In this document: positions 6,739 through 13,555 of the stretch, in pieces
Layout: each line of letters starts with the position of its first letter
How positions within the stretch are numbered: position 1 is the first letter of the stretch
DNA from: Verrucomicrobiota bacterium
GTDB lineage: Bacteria; Verrucomicrobiota; Verrucomicrobiia; Opitutales; Opitutaceae
DNA length: 13,555 nucleotides
Assembly (NCBI GenBank): GCA_030916665.1
Contig: JAUPWC010000409.1
Location: 1-13,555, forward strand
Direction: 5' to 3'
Made by a program: the position numbers and the translations under genes
Notes under the pieces: model-generated
Databases searched by the model: none
Seen by the model: only the letters and a program-made list of their open reading frames with translations
What the model was told of the DNA's origin: nothing

Positions 6739-8133
6739 TCACGGCGCGGCGGCCCCGCCGTCGTTCAGCAGGGTTTTCACCCGCGCGAGGTAATCGGCCA
6801 CTTCGTCGCTGTATTTCAACGCGAGCGCCTTTTGCAGGTGGCCGACGCTGGCGGAGTAGTTGCGGCGGCGCAGCTCGAGGTTGGCCAGTTCGAGGCTGGC
6901 CCGGTAGGTGGTCTCGGTCACGCGGGTCGCGGCCTCGAAGGCGAAGGCCGCCCGGTCGTCGTCGCCCTCGCCGACATGCACGGCGCCCATGGCCAGCAGC
7001 GCGGAGCCGTAGAGGGGATCCTCGGCGAGGATAACCTCCAGGTCGCGCCGGGCATCCGCCCAGCGCTTGGCGGTGAGGGCGATCTGCGCGCGCAGGAGCA
7101 GCTGGGTGAGGCGGCCCGCGGGGCTGAGCGTGGCGGGCAGTTTTTTCAGCACGGCCTCCGCATCGGCGGTACGGTTTGCACCCACGAGGGAGCGGGCGAG
7201 CCGCAGCAGGCGTTCCTCCCCGGAGGCGGGCTCGGCCGGCAACAGCTTCTGATAAATGGCGAGCGCCTCCGGGTTCAAGCCCTGCTCGGCGTAGAGATCG
7301 CCCAACAGGGTGAGTTCCTCGGTCTGGGCGACGCCGGCGCCGGCACAAAGTTCGAGCACGGCGATGGCCTCCAGCTTGCGTTCGTCGGTGAGCAGGACGT
7401 TGGCGAGGATGAGCCAGAAGCGGGCCTCGGTCGGCCGGGTCTTGATGAGCGTGCGGGCGATGGCCTCGGCACGCTCAAGCTGCCGGCCCCCGACACAGAT
7501 GCGCAGCAACCCTTCCTGCCAGTCGGCGTTGCCGGGAGCGCCGCTGAGCGCCTGCATGTAGGCGACCTCGGCGGCGATCGTGTTGCCCTCCTTTTCCAGG
7601 CTGTAACCGAGGAGGCCGTAGGTGGTCGGATCGCGGTCGCCCAGCGCGACCGACTTGGAAAACGCCTCGACGGCGTCGCCGAAGCGGTCGGTGGTGTAGT
7701 AGAGGACACCGAGGTTGTTCCAGGCCCGCAGGAAGGTCGGGTAGCGCTCCACGGCGTTCTTGTAGCTGGACTCGGTCTTGGCGTTGTCGCCGGCGGCGTA
7801 GTAGGCGTTGCCGAGGATGAACTCAAAGGCCGGGCTGGGCTTCTCGCTGTCGTCCATCATGCCCTCGAGCAGGCGCAGGGCGAAGGCGGGGTTGGTGCCG
7901 AGCATCGTGACCACCTTCTCATAGAGCGCGTATTCCTCGGCGGTCATCTCGGGCTCGCGTTCCCGCAGGAAGCCGGACGATTCGTTGATGATGCGCTTGG
8001 GGTCGAGCTCCGGGGAGCGCTTGCTGCCCAGGGCCATGTTGCCCAGCTGGGTGCGCTCGAGGATGTCCAGGTCGGTCTGGGCCGGGAGCAAGGCCGGCAG
8101 CAACAACAGGGGAAGCAGGAGGCGGCGGAGCAT
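6739..8133 (-). CDS. Exported tetratricopeptide-repeat protein, last gene of the TonB operon
   Basis: The 464-residue protein starts with a strong signal peptide (MLRRLLLPLLLLPALLPAQ). From about residue 100 it consists of TPR helices: AFEFILGNAYYAAGDNAKTE (102-121), RAWNNLGVLYYTTDRFGDAV (136-155), TYGLLGYSLEKEGN, ARFWLILANVLLTDERKLEA and ASLELANLELRRRNYSASVG (412-431), with recurrent small-residue and Tyr/Ala positions of the repeat. It should act in the periplasm as a protein-protein scaffold. It follows tonB by only 2 bases and closes the operon. A TPR protein in this place matches what I recall of Vibrio TonB2 clusters, where the corresponding protein supports TonB2-dependent uptake. No Shine-Dalgarno is visible, so translation is probably coupled to tonB. 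The TPR assignment is firm; the TonB-accessory role comes from context. Confidence 0.9.
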   Translation of the reverse strand: MLRRLLLPLLLLPALLPAQTDLDILERTQLGNMALGSKRSPELDPKRIINESSGFLREREPEMTAEEYALYEKVVTMLGTNPAFALRLLEGMMDDSEKPSPAFEFILGNAYYAAGDNAKTESSYKNAVERYPTFLRAWNNLGVLYYTTDRFGDAVEAFSKSVALGDRDPTTYGLLGYSLEKEGNTIAAEVAYMQALSGAPGNADWQEGLLRICVGGRQLERAEAIARTLIKTRPTEARFWLILANVLLTDERKLEAIAVLELCAGAGVAQTEELTLLGDLYAEQGLNPEALAIYQKLLPAEPASGEERLLRLARSLVGANRTADAEAVLKKLPATLSPAGRLTQLLLRAQIALTAKRWADARRDLEVILAEDPLYGSALLAMGAVHVGEGDDDRAAFAFEAATRVTETTYRASLELANLELRRRNYSASVGHLQKALALKYSDEVADYLARVKTLLNDGGAAAP

Positions 8134-8135
8134 GG

Positions 8136-8873
8136 TCAGTTCACATCGAAGGGGTTGCCGCCGCGCCAGACCACGCGGACGTTTTGCTGGACCAGGCAGC
8201 GGACCTTCCGGCCCTTTTTCACCGCCGGGGAGAAAATCCAGGACTCACGGATGTCCCGCAGGATGATCTCGTCGAAGTGCCGGTTGCCGGAGGCCTGAAG
8301 CACCCGGAGATTGCCGACGGTGCCGTTGGTCTCGATCAGGATGAGCACGGAAATGCGGAGACTCTCGGCGTTGCCGCGGACCACCGAGGGCACATGGGGG
8401 TTGGGCCGTGAAACGACCGCCGGACGCTGATCCACCTCGTGCTGCTGGAAAATGCGCGAGAAGTCGCCGGAGATCTCGGTCTTCGGCTTGAACTCGGTGT
8501 GCAGGCGGGCCGGCTCGATCTTCGCGGCGGGCGCGGTGGTGGTCACCGGCATCAGCTGCGAAAGGTCGGGTGGCACCACCGCGATGCGCACGGGACTCTC
8601 CGAGGCTCCGATCTCCAGACCGGCGAAGGGCGTGGCCGCCGTCTCGGCCGGCGCGGTCTCCACGGGCCGCGGCGGCGGCGTGTCCATCGGCAGCGACATC
8701 GCGCGCAGCTCGGCGATGTCCGCCTCGGGCTCGGGCGCCTCCACGGCCTGGAAGAGGGCCACGCCGACGAACAGCGCGAGCGTGAACGCGCCGCCGAGGA
8801 CGAGGCACGTGGCCTCCGCCAGAAAGCCGGCGAGCGGCCGTTCGTCGATGAGGATGGCGGCGTCGGCGGACAT
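8136..8873 (-). CDS. tonB: TonB energy transducer
   Basis: This 245-residue protein carries energy from the ExbB/ExbD motor to outer-membrane receptors. A short cytoplasmic N-terminus is followed by one membrane anchor (about residues 20-44, LVLGGAFTLALFVGVALF). Next is a periplasmic linker with proline-rich parts (TPPPRPVETAPAETAATP at 65-82; PPDLSQLMPVTTTAPAAK), then a TonB C-terminal domain at about 155-240. That domain shows ISVLILIETNGTVGNLRVLQ, the helix HFDEIILRDIRESWIF, and SPAVKKGRKVRCLVQQNVRV. The membrane anchor has no histidine, whereas E. coli TonB carries His20 there. It starts 2 bases after exbD and stops 2 bases before the TPR gene. A GGAGG lies 10 bases before the ATG. The symbol is by family; the transported substrate cannot be read from the sequence. 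Confidence 0.9.
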   Translation of the reverse strand: MSADAAILIDERPLAGFLAEATCLVLGGAFTLALFVGVALFQAVEAPEPEADIAELRAMSLPMDTPPPRPVETAPAETAATPFAGLEIGASESPVRIAVVPPDLSQLMPVTTTAPAAKIEPARLHTEFKPKTEISGDFSRIFQQHEVDQRPAVVSRPNPHVPSVVRGNAESLRISVLILIETNGTVGNLRVLQASGNRHFDEIILRDIRESWIFSPAVKKGRKVRCLVQQNVRVVWRGGNPFDVN

Positions 8874-8875
8874 GT

Positions 8876-9289
8876 TCAGGGGCCCTCCGCCCGGGAGGTG
8901 GCAAACTGCACCTGTTTGATGCCGGCGCGCTTGGCTTCGGTGTAAACCTGCGCGAACACCCCGAGGCTCGAGGCCTGGTCGCCGCGCACGATGAGCGAGG
9001 GGGAGCGACCGACCGCCGCCTGCTTCAGCACGGTGGCCACCTGGTCGGTGCGGATTTCCTGCCCGTCGAACCAGATGCGGTTGTCGGAGGCGATGGCGAT
9101 GAGCAGGGCGTTCTGCTCGCTGCTCAGCGCGCCCACGACGTCGGGCTTCTGCACCTCCACGCCGGGATCGTTCACGAACGAGCTGCTGACCATCAGGAAG
9201 ATCACCAGCACCATGATGCAGTCCACCATGGGCACCATGTCGATGTGCGTGGACTCGAAGCGGTGTGGCGCGTGCGTCCGGCGGATCAT
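8876..9289 (-). CDS. exbD: Biopolymer transport protein ExbD
   Basis: The 137-residue protein is a typical-length ExbD/TolR subunit of the inner-membrane proton channel that energises TonB. A short basic N-terminus leads into one membrane helix, VPMVDCIMVLVIFLMVSSSF (about 19-38). Its aspartate D23 corresponds to the proton-carrying Asp25 of E. coli ExbD. A periplasmic domain follows, with the family features ALLIAIASDNRIWFDGQEI and SLIVRGDQASSLGVFAQVYT. The ATG overlaps the exbB stop (ATGA arrangement), and GGAGG lies 7 bases upstream, so translation is probably coupled. Nothing is missing or truncated. Confidence 0.95.
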   Translation of the reverse strand: MIRRTHAPHRFESTHIDMVPMVDCIMVLVIFLMVSSSFVNDPGVEVQKPDVVGALSSEQNALLIAIASDNRIWFDGQEIRTDQVATVLKQAAVGRSPSLIVRGDQASSLGVFAQVYTEAKRAGIKQVQFATSRAEGP

Positions 9290-9768
9290 GCGACGCCCTC
9301 CCGGCGGCCGGAGCCGCGCTCCAGCCGGTTGACCGCCTGGACCTGGCTCTGCACCTCGCGGTGCGCGAGATAGACCAGCAGCATGGCGGGAATGGCCACC
9401 GTCAGGCCGGACTGCGTGGCCACCAGCACCTCGGAGATGCCTCCCGCCAGGCCCTCCATGGATTTTTCGCCCGCGACCGAGAGGTTCTCAAAGGTCTTTT
9501 CCATGCCGCTGACGGTGCCGAGCAGCCCGAGCAACGGCGCCGCCGCGATCATCGGCCCGATCGCGACGCGCTGGCGCCGGAACGACTCACGCGCCTCCAG
9601 CTGCAGGTATCGCCGTGCCGCCGGCGTGGCCGCCCCGCGCAGGGCGCGGCGGATGCGTCCGAGCGAATACAGCAGGCGGAAACAGCGTGCGTAGAGCACC
9701 ACGGACAGCGTGATGATCACCGGCATCACCCAGCCGCCGCGCTCGATCAGCTCGGGCAGGACGTTCAC
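9286..9768 (-). CDS. exbB: Biopolymer transport protein ExbB (MotA/TolQ/ExbB family)
   Basis: The 160-residue protein is the short ExbB-type channel subunit. It has a first membrane helix at about 13-30 (WVMPVIITLSVVLYARCF), a short cytoplasmic part, and then the two signature helices: IAAAPLLGLLGTVSGMEKTF (about 73-92) and GISEVLVATQSGLTVAIPAM (about 109-128). It starts with GTG, supported by a strong Shine-Dalgarno. The start overlaps the stop of the TtpC-like gene (GTGA), and the stop overlaps the exbD ATG. It is shorter than E. coli ExbB (about 244 residues), as is usual for ExbB2-type partners of TtpC systems. It works with ExbD and TonB in the inner membrane. Confidence 0.94.
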   Translation of the reverse strand: MNVLPELIERGGWVMPVIITLSVVLYARCFRLLYSLGRIRRALRGAATPAARRYLQLEARESFRRQRVAIGPMIAAAPLLGLLGTVSGMEKTFENLSVAGEKSMEGLAGGISEVLVATQSGLTVAIPAMLLVYLAHREVQSQVQAVNRLERGSGRREGVA

Positions 9769-11192
9769 CGGTCCTCCTTCGCCGGAACGACGCCGCTCTG
9801 GGCGGAGGTGGCGGCGGTCACGAACTCCAGCGCCTGCCGCTCCAGCAGGGCGAGGTTCTTGTTGATGCGGTGCGCCAGAAAACCATGCACCACCAGCGCC
9901 GGGATCGCGACGGCCAGACCCAGCTCGGTGGCGACGAGCACCTCGGAGATGCCGCTGGAGAGCTTGGCCGCGTTGCCCGTGCCGAACACGGTGATGAGCG
10001 TGAAGGTCTTCACCATGCCGACCACGGTGCCGAGCAGGCCCATGAGCGGCGCGGCCGTGGCGATGACCGCCAGCAGCGGCAGCCGGCGCTCAAAATGCAG
10101 GCGCTGGCCGAGCAGCACGGCCTCGAGCTTCTCCTCGAGGATGCCGGCCGGAGAGTCGAGATGCCGCAGCCCCTCCGCAAAGATTTCGCGGGTCGTGCGA
10201 CCGAGGCCGTTGAGCGCGGCCGAGGCCTCGCCGCGCGCGCCCGAGGAGACGGCCCGCAGAAACGCCGCGACCCGCCCCGAGCTGTCCACCCGCATCGTCG
10301 CCACGTCCCAGAATTTGTGGACGATGAGCAGCAGCGCGCCGAGACCGACCGCCACGATGACCCAGGCAACCTTGCCGCCCTTGCTGATGTATTCGCCCAC
10401 GGAGCCGGCGGTCTGCTGGAGGCGCAGGGCCTTGCCCCCGGTCGGATCGGCCGGCATCGCGCCCAGCTGACCCGCGAAAAACGCCGCGCTCTCCGCCGCC
10501 GGCCACTCCGACTGCGGATAATAAACCGGCTGGCGGGAACCCTCCCGCAGGCGCACGAGGCCCGCCGGTCCGCCGCCCTTCGGCGCAAAAAACACCTCGG
10601 GACCGGCAAAGGCCAGCGTGCCTTCCTCCAGGCGGTTGTCGCCGGCGTTGAGCGCCGACGCCGCCGTCAGATGGCCGCCCAGCACCCGCTCCGTCCGGGC
10701 GAACATGAATTCCGCGATGTCCAGCGACGCGGCCGCACCCGTGCCGGCGGCGACGGCCGCATCGAGTTTTTCCTGCAAGGACTGCAGCGTGTCGCCCACC
10801 AGCCCCTGCTCGCCCGGCGGCAGCCCCGACGACAAGGCCTTCAGGGCATCACCCGCCAGCGTGGTCACGTAGGCGGTGGTCTTTCGCTGTTCCTCGATGT
10901 CGCGCAGGAGCCGGCGTTTGTTGCCCGCCGCATCCTCCTGGCCTGTCTTCAGGCGCACGGCCTCGCGCTCGAGGGAAATGATCAGGTCTTCGCTCGCGCG
11001 CAGCTCCTTCAGGAGCGGAGATTTTTCGAGCGCGATGCGTTCGCGCGTCCGGTTGAGTTCGTCCGCGGCCTGCCGGAGCCGGGTGGCGTAATCGGTGGCG
11101 GCGCGCTTCAGGGCGTCGTCAAAATTCTCGGCGGCCCCGACCGTGACGGCGAGCAGGCCGGCGAGTAGGAGGAAAAGGGAGCGTGCTTTCAT
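9765..11192 (-). CDS. TtpC-like TonB-system protein (coiled-coil periplasmic region plus TolQ/ExbB channel domain)
   Basis: The 475-residue protein has a signal sequence (MKARSLFLLLAGLLAVTVGA), then a heptad-rich charged helical region (about 28-110, e.g. ATRLRQAADELNRTRERIAL) and a mixed domain (about 150-250, including the conserved-looking FARTERVLGGHLTAAS). The channel part has a membrane helix at about 274-292 (VAWVIVAVGLGALLLIVHKF), then ATAAPLMGLLGTVVGMVKTF (378-397) and GISEVLVATELGLAVAIPAL (414-433). This architecture, a long N-terminal extension fused to a MotA/TolQ/ExbB domain, is that of TtpC, the third inner-membrane component of Vibrio TonB2 systems. I chose the ATG at 11190-11192 because it begins a good signal peptide directly behind the DUF3450 stop (5-base gap). 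The frame stays open much further upstream, but only as a shadow of the preceding gene. No Shine-Dalgarno is visible, so translation is probably coupled. Confidence 0.9.
   Translation of the reverse strand: MKARSLFLLLAGLLAVTVGAAENFDDALKRAATDYATRLRQAADELNRTRERIALEKSPLLKELRASEDLIISLEREAVRLKTGQEDAAGNKRRLLRDIEEQRKTTAYVTTLAGDALKALSSGLPPGEQGLVGDTLQSLQEKLDAAVAAGTGAAASLDIAEFMFARTERVLGGHLTAASALNAGDNRLEEGTLAFAGPEVFFAPKGGGPAGLVRLREGSRQPVYYPQSEWPAAESAAFFAGQLGAMPADPTGGKALRLQQTAGSVGEYISKGGKVAWVIVAVGLGALLLIVHKFWDVATMRVDSSGRVAAFLRAVSSGARGEASAALNGLGRTTREIFAEGLRHLDSPAGILEEKLEAVLLGQRLHFERRLPLLAVIATAAPLMGLLGTVVGMVKTFTLITVFGTGNAAKLSSGISEVLVATELGLAVAIPALVVHGFLAHRINKNLALLERQALEFVTAATSAQSGVVPAKEDR
9773..9778 (-). 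promoter_or_regulatory. Strong ribosome binding site for exbB that supports its GTG start
   Basis: The minus strand reads AAGGAGGACCGGTGAAC. A perfect AGGAGG (complement of 9773-9778) lies 4 bases before the GTG at 9766-9768. It is within the end of the preceding coding region. It is the best Shine-Dalgarno in the window and decides the start, since there is no ATG at the right distance. Confidence 0.8.
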
Positions 11193-11197
11193 GGGCG

Positions 11198-11974
11198 TCA
11201 GCGGGCCGCGTCCAGTTTCGCGGGCACCCGGATGAGCCGCGGATCGGCTTCGTCGCGCCGGACCGCCAGCAATTCCACCACCGCCGGGGCCGCACCGGCG
11301 ATCGGTTCCCAGCGCCAGCCTTCCGGACCGGGCGCCCCGAGCCAGACTTTGGCCCCCGCGCGATCCAGCGCGTAGCCGTGGCTGAGCCCCCAGTAGATGA
11401 CTTCCACGGACTTCGCGGCGGGTTCGCCGGGGAGGGTGAGAACCTCCTCGCCGTGGGTGATGTCGAGGTTGAACTGGGCGCAGCGGTTCAGCACGATCAT
11501 CACCAGCTGCATCCGCTCGCCGGGGCTCAGCTCCTTGCTGTCCAGGCTGCGGTAGGACATTTCCAAGGCTTCCGCGAGCCGTGGCGGCAAACGGGGACGG
11601 AGCTGCTGCACACGCTCGGTCAGCGCCCGGAGCCGCTGCTCGGAGGAAGCCAGGGCCTGCTTCGCCTCGGCGAGCTTGGCCTCGAACGAAGCCAGCTCGG
11701 CCCGTCCTTCGGCAGTGGAAGCGAGCAGGTGGTCGCGCGATTCCTGCAGCCGCACGGCGCGCTCCTTCAAGGCAGTCACCGTGGACTCGAGCATCACGCG
11801 GTCCTGCTCCCAGTCCTTTTCCAAGCGGACGGTTTCGGCCCGGGTCTTGACCCACTCGGAGGCGGTTTTGCCGACCTCCGCGATGGGATCGGTGGCGCCG
11901 AACGCGGCCGGGGGCAAGAAACAGCCCAACAGCAAGAGGCCGCAGGACAGGCGGGGGGTATGGGGTATGCGCAT
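11198..11974 (-). CDS. DUF3450 family exported coiled-coil protein, first gene of the TonB operon
   Basis: The 258-residue protein has a signal sequence (MRIPHTPRLSCGLLLLGCFL; cleavage probably near AFGA), a long charged helical coiled coil (about 40-125, e.g. LASFEAKLAEAKQALASSEQ) and a C-terminal part typical of DUF3450. That part includes RLPPRLAEALEMSYRSLD, GERMQLVMIVLNRCAQFNLD, ITHGEEVLTLPG and EVIYWGLSHGYALDRAGAKV. DUF3450 proteins regularly precede ttpC-exbB-exbD-tonB clusters and are thought to act in the periplasm with them. No biochemical function is established to my knowledge. I chose the ATG at 11972-11974 because it gives the signal peptide and has GAGG 5 bases upstream; the in-frame ATG at 12031 adds 19 residues without signal character. 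LLGC at 15-18 could be read as a lipobox, so a lipoprotein is possible. Confidence 0.82.
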   Translation of the reverse strand: MRIPHTPRLSCGLLLLGCFLPPAAFGATDPIAEVGKTASEWVKTRAETVRLEKDWEQDRVMLESTVTALKERAVRLQESRDHLLASTAEGRAELASFEAKLAEAKQALASSEQRLRALTERVQQLRPRLPPRLAEALEMSYRSLDSKELSPGERMQLVMIVLNRCAQFNLDITHGEEVLTLPGEPAAKSVEVIYWGLSHGYALDRAGAKVWLGAPGPEGWRWEPIAGAAPAVVELLAVRRDEADPRLIRVPAKLDAAR

Positions 11975-12180
11975 GTTTGCCTCGAAATCACCACACGGCG
12001 AAGCGCGGGTGCCGGGGGAGAGGGTGACCAAAAAGCTTTGCCAGAGGATTCGTGAGTCTCCCAGGTGTCAATTTGGATCACCCGCGCAACTCGTCACACG
12101 TTAGAATAGAAAGCCCGCTGCGCACCATGCGGACCGACAATCGGTTTTCCTTTCGGCGGCTTTCGTGCATCCGTGCAGGC
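11975..12180. promoter_or_regulatory. Divergent intergenic region between the TonB operon and the aldo/keto reductase
   Basis: This 206-base gap must hold promoters for both directions. On the minus strand a perfect TTGACA (complement of 12066-12071) lies about 92 bases before the DUF3450 start, but the hexamer 17 bases further (TCCTCT) is a poor -10 box. On the plus strand TAGAAT (12102-12107) is a good -10-like hexamer, about 73 bases before the reductase ATG. The nearest -35-like TTGGAT (12073-12078) is 23 bases away, which is too far. Both may therefore need an activator or another sigma factor. No iron-box-like palindrome was found. Confidence 0.35.
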
Positions 12181-13170
12181 ATGCAACTCCGCCCCTTCGG
12201 CCGGCACGGCCTGCACTGTTCGGAAATCGGCTTCGGCGCCTGGGCCATCGGCGCGCACTGGGGCCCGCAGAGCGACACCGACTCGCTCGCCGCCCTCCAC
12301 CGCGCGCTCGACCTCGGGTGCAACTTCATCGACACGGCGGCCGGCTACGGCGACGGCCACAGCGAGAGGATCATCGCGCGCGTGCTGCGCGAACGCGCCG
12401 GGGCCGGAAAACAGGAGCGTGTTTTCGTCGCCACCAAGACTCCGCCCGCCGCCGGCATCTGGCCGCCCTCGCCCTACTGCCGGGCCGAAGAGCGCTATTC
12501 CGAAAGTTACCTGCGCGCCAACATCGCCACCCGCCTCGCCAATCTCGGTGGGGAAAAACTCGATCTGCTCCAGCTCCACACCTGGACGCGCGCCTGGAAC
12601 CGCAACCCCACCCCGTTCAAGATCCTGCGCCAGCTCCAGCGCGAGGGCCTCATCGGCCTGATCGGTGTGTCCACGCCGGAACAGGACCAGAACAGCGTGA
12701 TCGACCTGATGCGCGGCGGCTGGATCGATGCGGTGCAGGTGATCTACAACCTGTTCGAGCAGGAACCCGCCGCCGAACTGCTCGACGTGGCGCAGGAACA
12801 CGGCGTGGCCGTCATCGTGCGCGTGGCCTTCGACGAAGGCGTGCTGACGGGCAAGTTCACCGCCGACACGAAATTCGCGCCCGACGATTTCCGCGCCCGC
12901 TACTTCGAGGGCGACCGCCTCGCCCGCGCCGTCGCGCACGCCGACGAAATCAAAAAGGATCTCGCCGGCACCGGCTACACCCTGCCCCAGGCCGCGCTCA
13001 AGTGGGTGCTCGCCCACCCCGCCGTCTCCGTGGTCATCCCCGGCATCCGCAGCGTGGTCCAGGCCGAGGCCAATTGCGGCGTGAGCGATCTGCCGCCCAT
13101 GCCGGCCGCGCTGGTCGAAAAGCTCCGCCGCCACAACTGGCGCCGGGGCGTCTGGTATGGTGGCAAGTAA
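12181..13170 (+). CDS. Aldo/keto reductase
   Basis: The 329-residue cytosolic NAD(P)H-dependent oxidoreductase is of usual family length. The TIM-barrel signatures are MQLRPFGRHGLHCSEIGFGA at the N-terminus, LDLGCNFIDTAAGYGDGHSE, then VFVATKT, KLDLLQLHTW, VQVIYNLFEQE and QAALKWVLAHPAVSVVIPGI. The catalytic tetrad is complete: D51, Y56, K86 and H133. The C-terminal VIPGIRSVVQAEAN supplies the cofactor-phosphate-binding part. I chose the ATG at 12181 because it begins the family's conserved N-terminus; upstream in-frame ATGs at 12052 and 12127 add unrelated sequence. It stands alone between a divergent TonB operon and an ECF sigma factor gene. The substrate cannot be inferred. Confidence 0.94.
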   Translation: MQLRPFGRHGLHCSEIGFGAWAIGAHWGPQSDTDSLAALHRALDLGCNFIDTAAGYGDGHSERIIARVLRERAGAGKQERVFVATKTPPAAGIWPPSPYCRAEERYSESYLRANIATRLANLGGEKLDLLQLHTWTRAWNRNPTPFKILRQLQREGLIGLIGVSTPEQDQNSVIDLMRGGWIDAVQVIYNLFEQEPAAELLDVAQEHGVAVIVRVAFDEGVLTGKFTADTKFAPDDFRARYFEGDRLARAVAHADEIKKDLAGTGYTLPQAALKWVLAHPAVSVVIPGIRSVVQAEANCGVSDLPPMPAALVEKLRRHNWRRGVWYGGK

Positions 13171-13242
13171 GCCCGGCTACTTTCCACCGACGAGGCGGGA
13201 ATCAGCTCCCTCTCGCCGCGCTTTCTGCTAATTATTGTCGCC

Positions 13243-13555
13243 GTGAACCCTCCGGGCGAGGTCACGGCGATTCTCGAGCTGCTGGAGCGCGGCGAAACCA
13301 GCGCGGCCGACCGTCTGCTGCCCCTGGTTTACCACGAACTGCGTCGGCTCGCAGCCGCGCGGATGTCCCGCGAGGCGCCGGGCCAGACCCTCCAGGCCAC
13401 CGCCCTCGTGCATGAGGCCTGGCTCCGGCTGGGTGGAGAAAGCCAGCCCAACTGGCGGAACCGCGCGCATTTTTTCGCCGCGGCGGCCGAGGCGATGCGC
13501 CGCATCCTCATCGAGTCGGTCCGCCGCAAGCGGGCGCAGCGTCACGGCGGCGGCC
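13243..13555 (+). CDS. ECF-type RNA polymerase sigma factor (TIGR02999-like), N-terminal part, cut by window edge
   Basis: The 104 visible codons from a GTG give an N-terminus VNPPGEVTAILELLERGE, then the region-2 signatures LPLVYHELRRLAAARMSREA, PGQTLQATALVHEAWLRLGG, WRNRAHFFAAAAEAMRRILI and ESVRRKRAQRHGGG. These are characteristic of the extracytoplasmic-function-like sigma family TIGR02999 / PF07638, usually about 185-195 residues, so region 4 lies beyond the window. Such factors direct RNA polymerase to stress or envelope regulons; the target is unknown here. The GTG is chosen because no ATG or other usual start exists in frame upstream until the reductase stop. There is no Shine-Dalgarno. 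An AT-rich TAATTATT (13229-13236) just upstream could be a -10 element for a leaderless or very short-leader transcript. The gap to the reductase is 72 bases. Confidence 0.9.
   Translation, partial: MNPPGEVTAILELLERGETSAADRLLPLVYHELRRLAAARMSREAPGQTLQATALVHEAWLRLGGESQPNWRNRAHFFAAAAEAMRRILIESVRRKRAQRHGGG

Noticed and set aside
4457..6793. Very long open frame (778 codons) on the plus strand opposite both paralogs
   Set aside because: Its translation is His/Gly/Val/Asp-rich, typical of the antisense of GC-rich genes. It runs across two convincing genes and their promoter, with no family signature.
6832..8298. 488-codon open frame on the plus strand opposite the TPR gene
   Set aside because: It crosses the TPR-tonB junction in antisense, has shadow-type composition and no domain pattern.
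9265..11168. Overlapping plus-strand open frames opposite exbB and the TtpC-like gene
   Set aside because: The minus strand carries clear channel motifs. The plus frames are Arg/Ala/Ser-rich shadows.
11193..11855. N-terminal extension of the TtpC-like protein up to an ATG at 11855
   Set aside because: It would overlap nearly all of the DUF3450 gene in another frame, and its translation is Arg/Gly/Ala-rich. The internal ATG at 11192 starts a clear signal peptide.
12094..13134. 346-codon open frame on the minus strand opposite the aldo/keto reductase
   Set aside because: The plus strand has the full catalytic tetrad and family signatures; the minus frame is a shadow.

Overview
The window is GC-rich, densely coded bacterial chromosome. 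I infer a member of Verrucomicrobiota, probably Opitutaceae. The reasons are the family mix: a PilC/GspF protein beside an unusual NtrC-like regulator, a DUF3450/TtpC-type TonB cluster, and a TIGR02999-type ECF sigma factor of the kind common in Planctomycetes, Verrucomicrobia and Acidobacteria. Many starts lack a Shine-Dalgarno, which also fits. This placement rests on protein character only, and no 16S or other marker is present. No insertion sequence, phage gene or CRISPR array was seen, and no gene-free stretch exceeds about 210 bases.

Layout. (1) Positions 1-3879, all on the minus strand and transcribed right to left: pilC (type IV pilus inner-membrane platform), then a response regulator with an intact receiver but a disabled sigma54-type AAA+ domain, then the N-terminal 427 codons of carB, cut by the window edge. 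Two 29-nt hairpins sharing GCTTGC/GCAAGC arms flank the regulator gene. (2) 3998-4071 plus: tRNA-Gly(UCC) with encoded CCA, divergent from pilC. (3) 4175-6676 minus: two tandem paralogous exported proteins of unknown function. Their last ~55 residues resemble a TonB C-terminal domain. They have their own good sigma70-type promoter (TTGACT, 17 nt, TAAAAT) at 6701-6729. (4) 6739-11974 minus: a compact six-gene operon, DUF3450 protein, TtpC-like long ExbB/TolQ protein, ExbB, ExbD, TonB and an exported TPR protein. It has overlapping or nearly touching genes and matches the gene order I recall for the Vibrio TonB2 system. (5) 11975-12180: divergent intergenic region. (6) 12181-13170 plus: aldo/keto reductase with a complete catalytic tetrad. 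(7) 13243 to the window end, plus: start of an ECF sigma factor.

How the genes work together. ExbB, ExbD and TtpC should form the inner-membrane proton channel complex that energises TonB, which drives outer-membrane active transport. The DUF3450 and TPR proteins are the expected periplasmic accessories. The two paralogs just downstream may be accessory or receptor-side factors of the same apparatus, because they carry a TonB-like tail and sit directly behind it. That is an inference. The most unusual items are the regulator that has lost nearly every nucleotide-handling residue, and the tandem TonB-tail paralogs with their private promoter.
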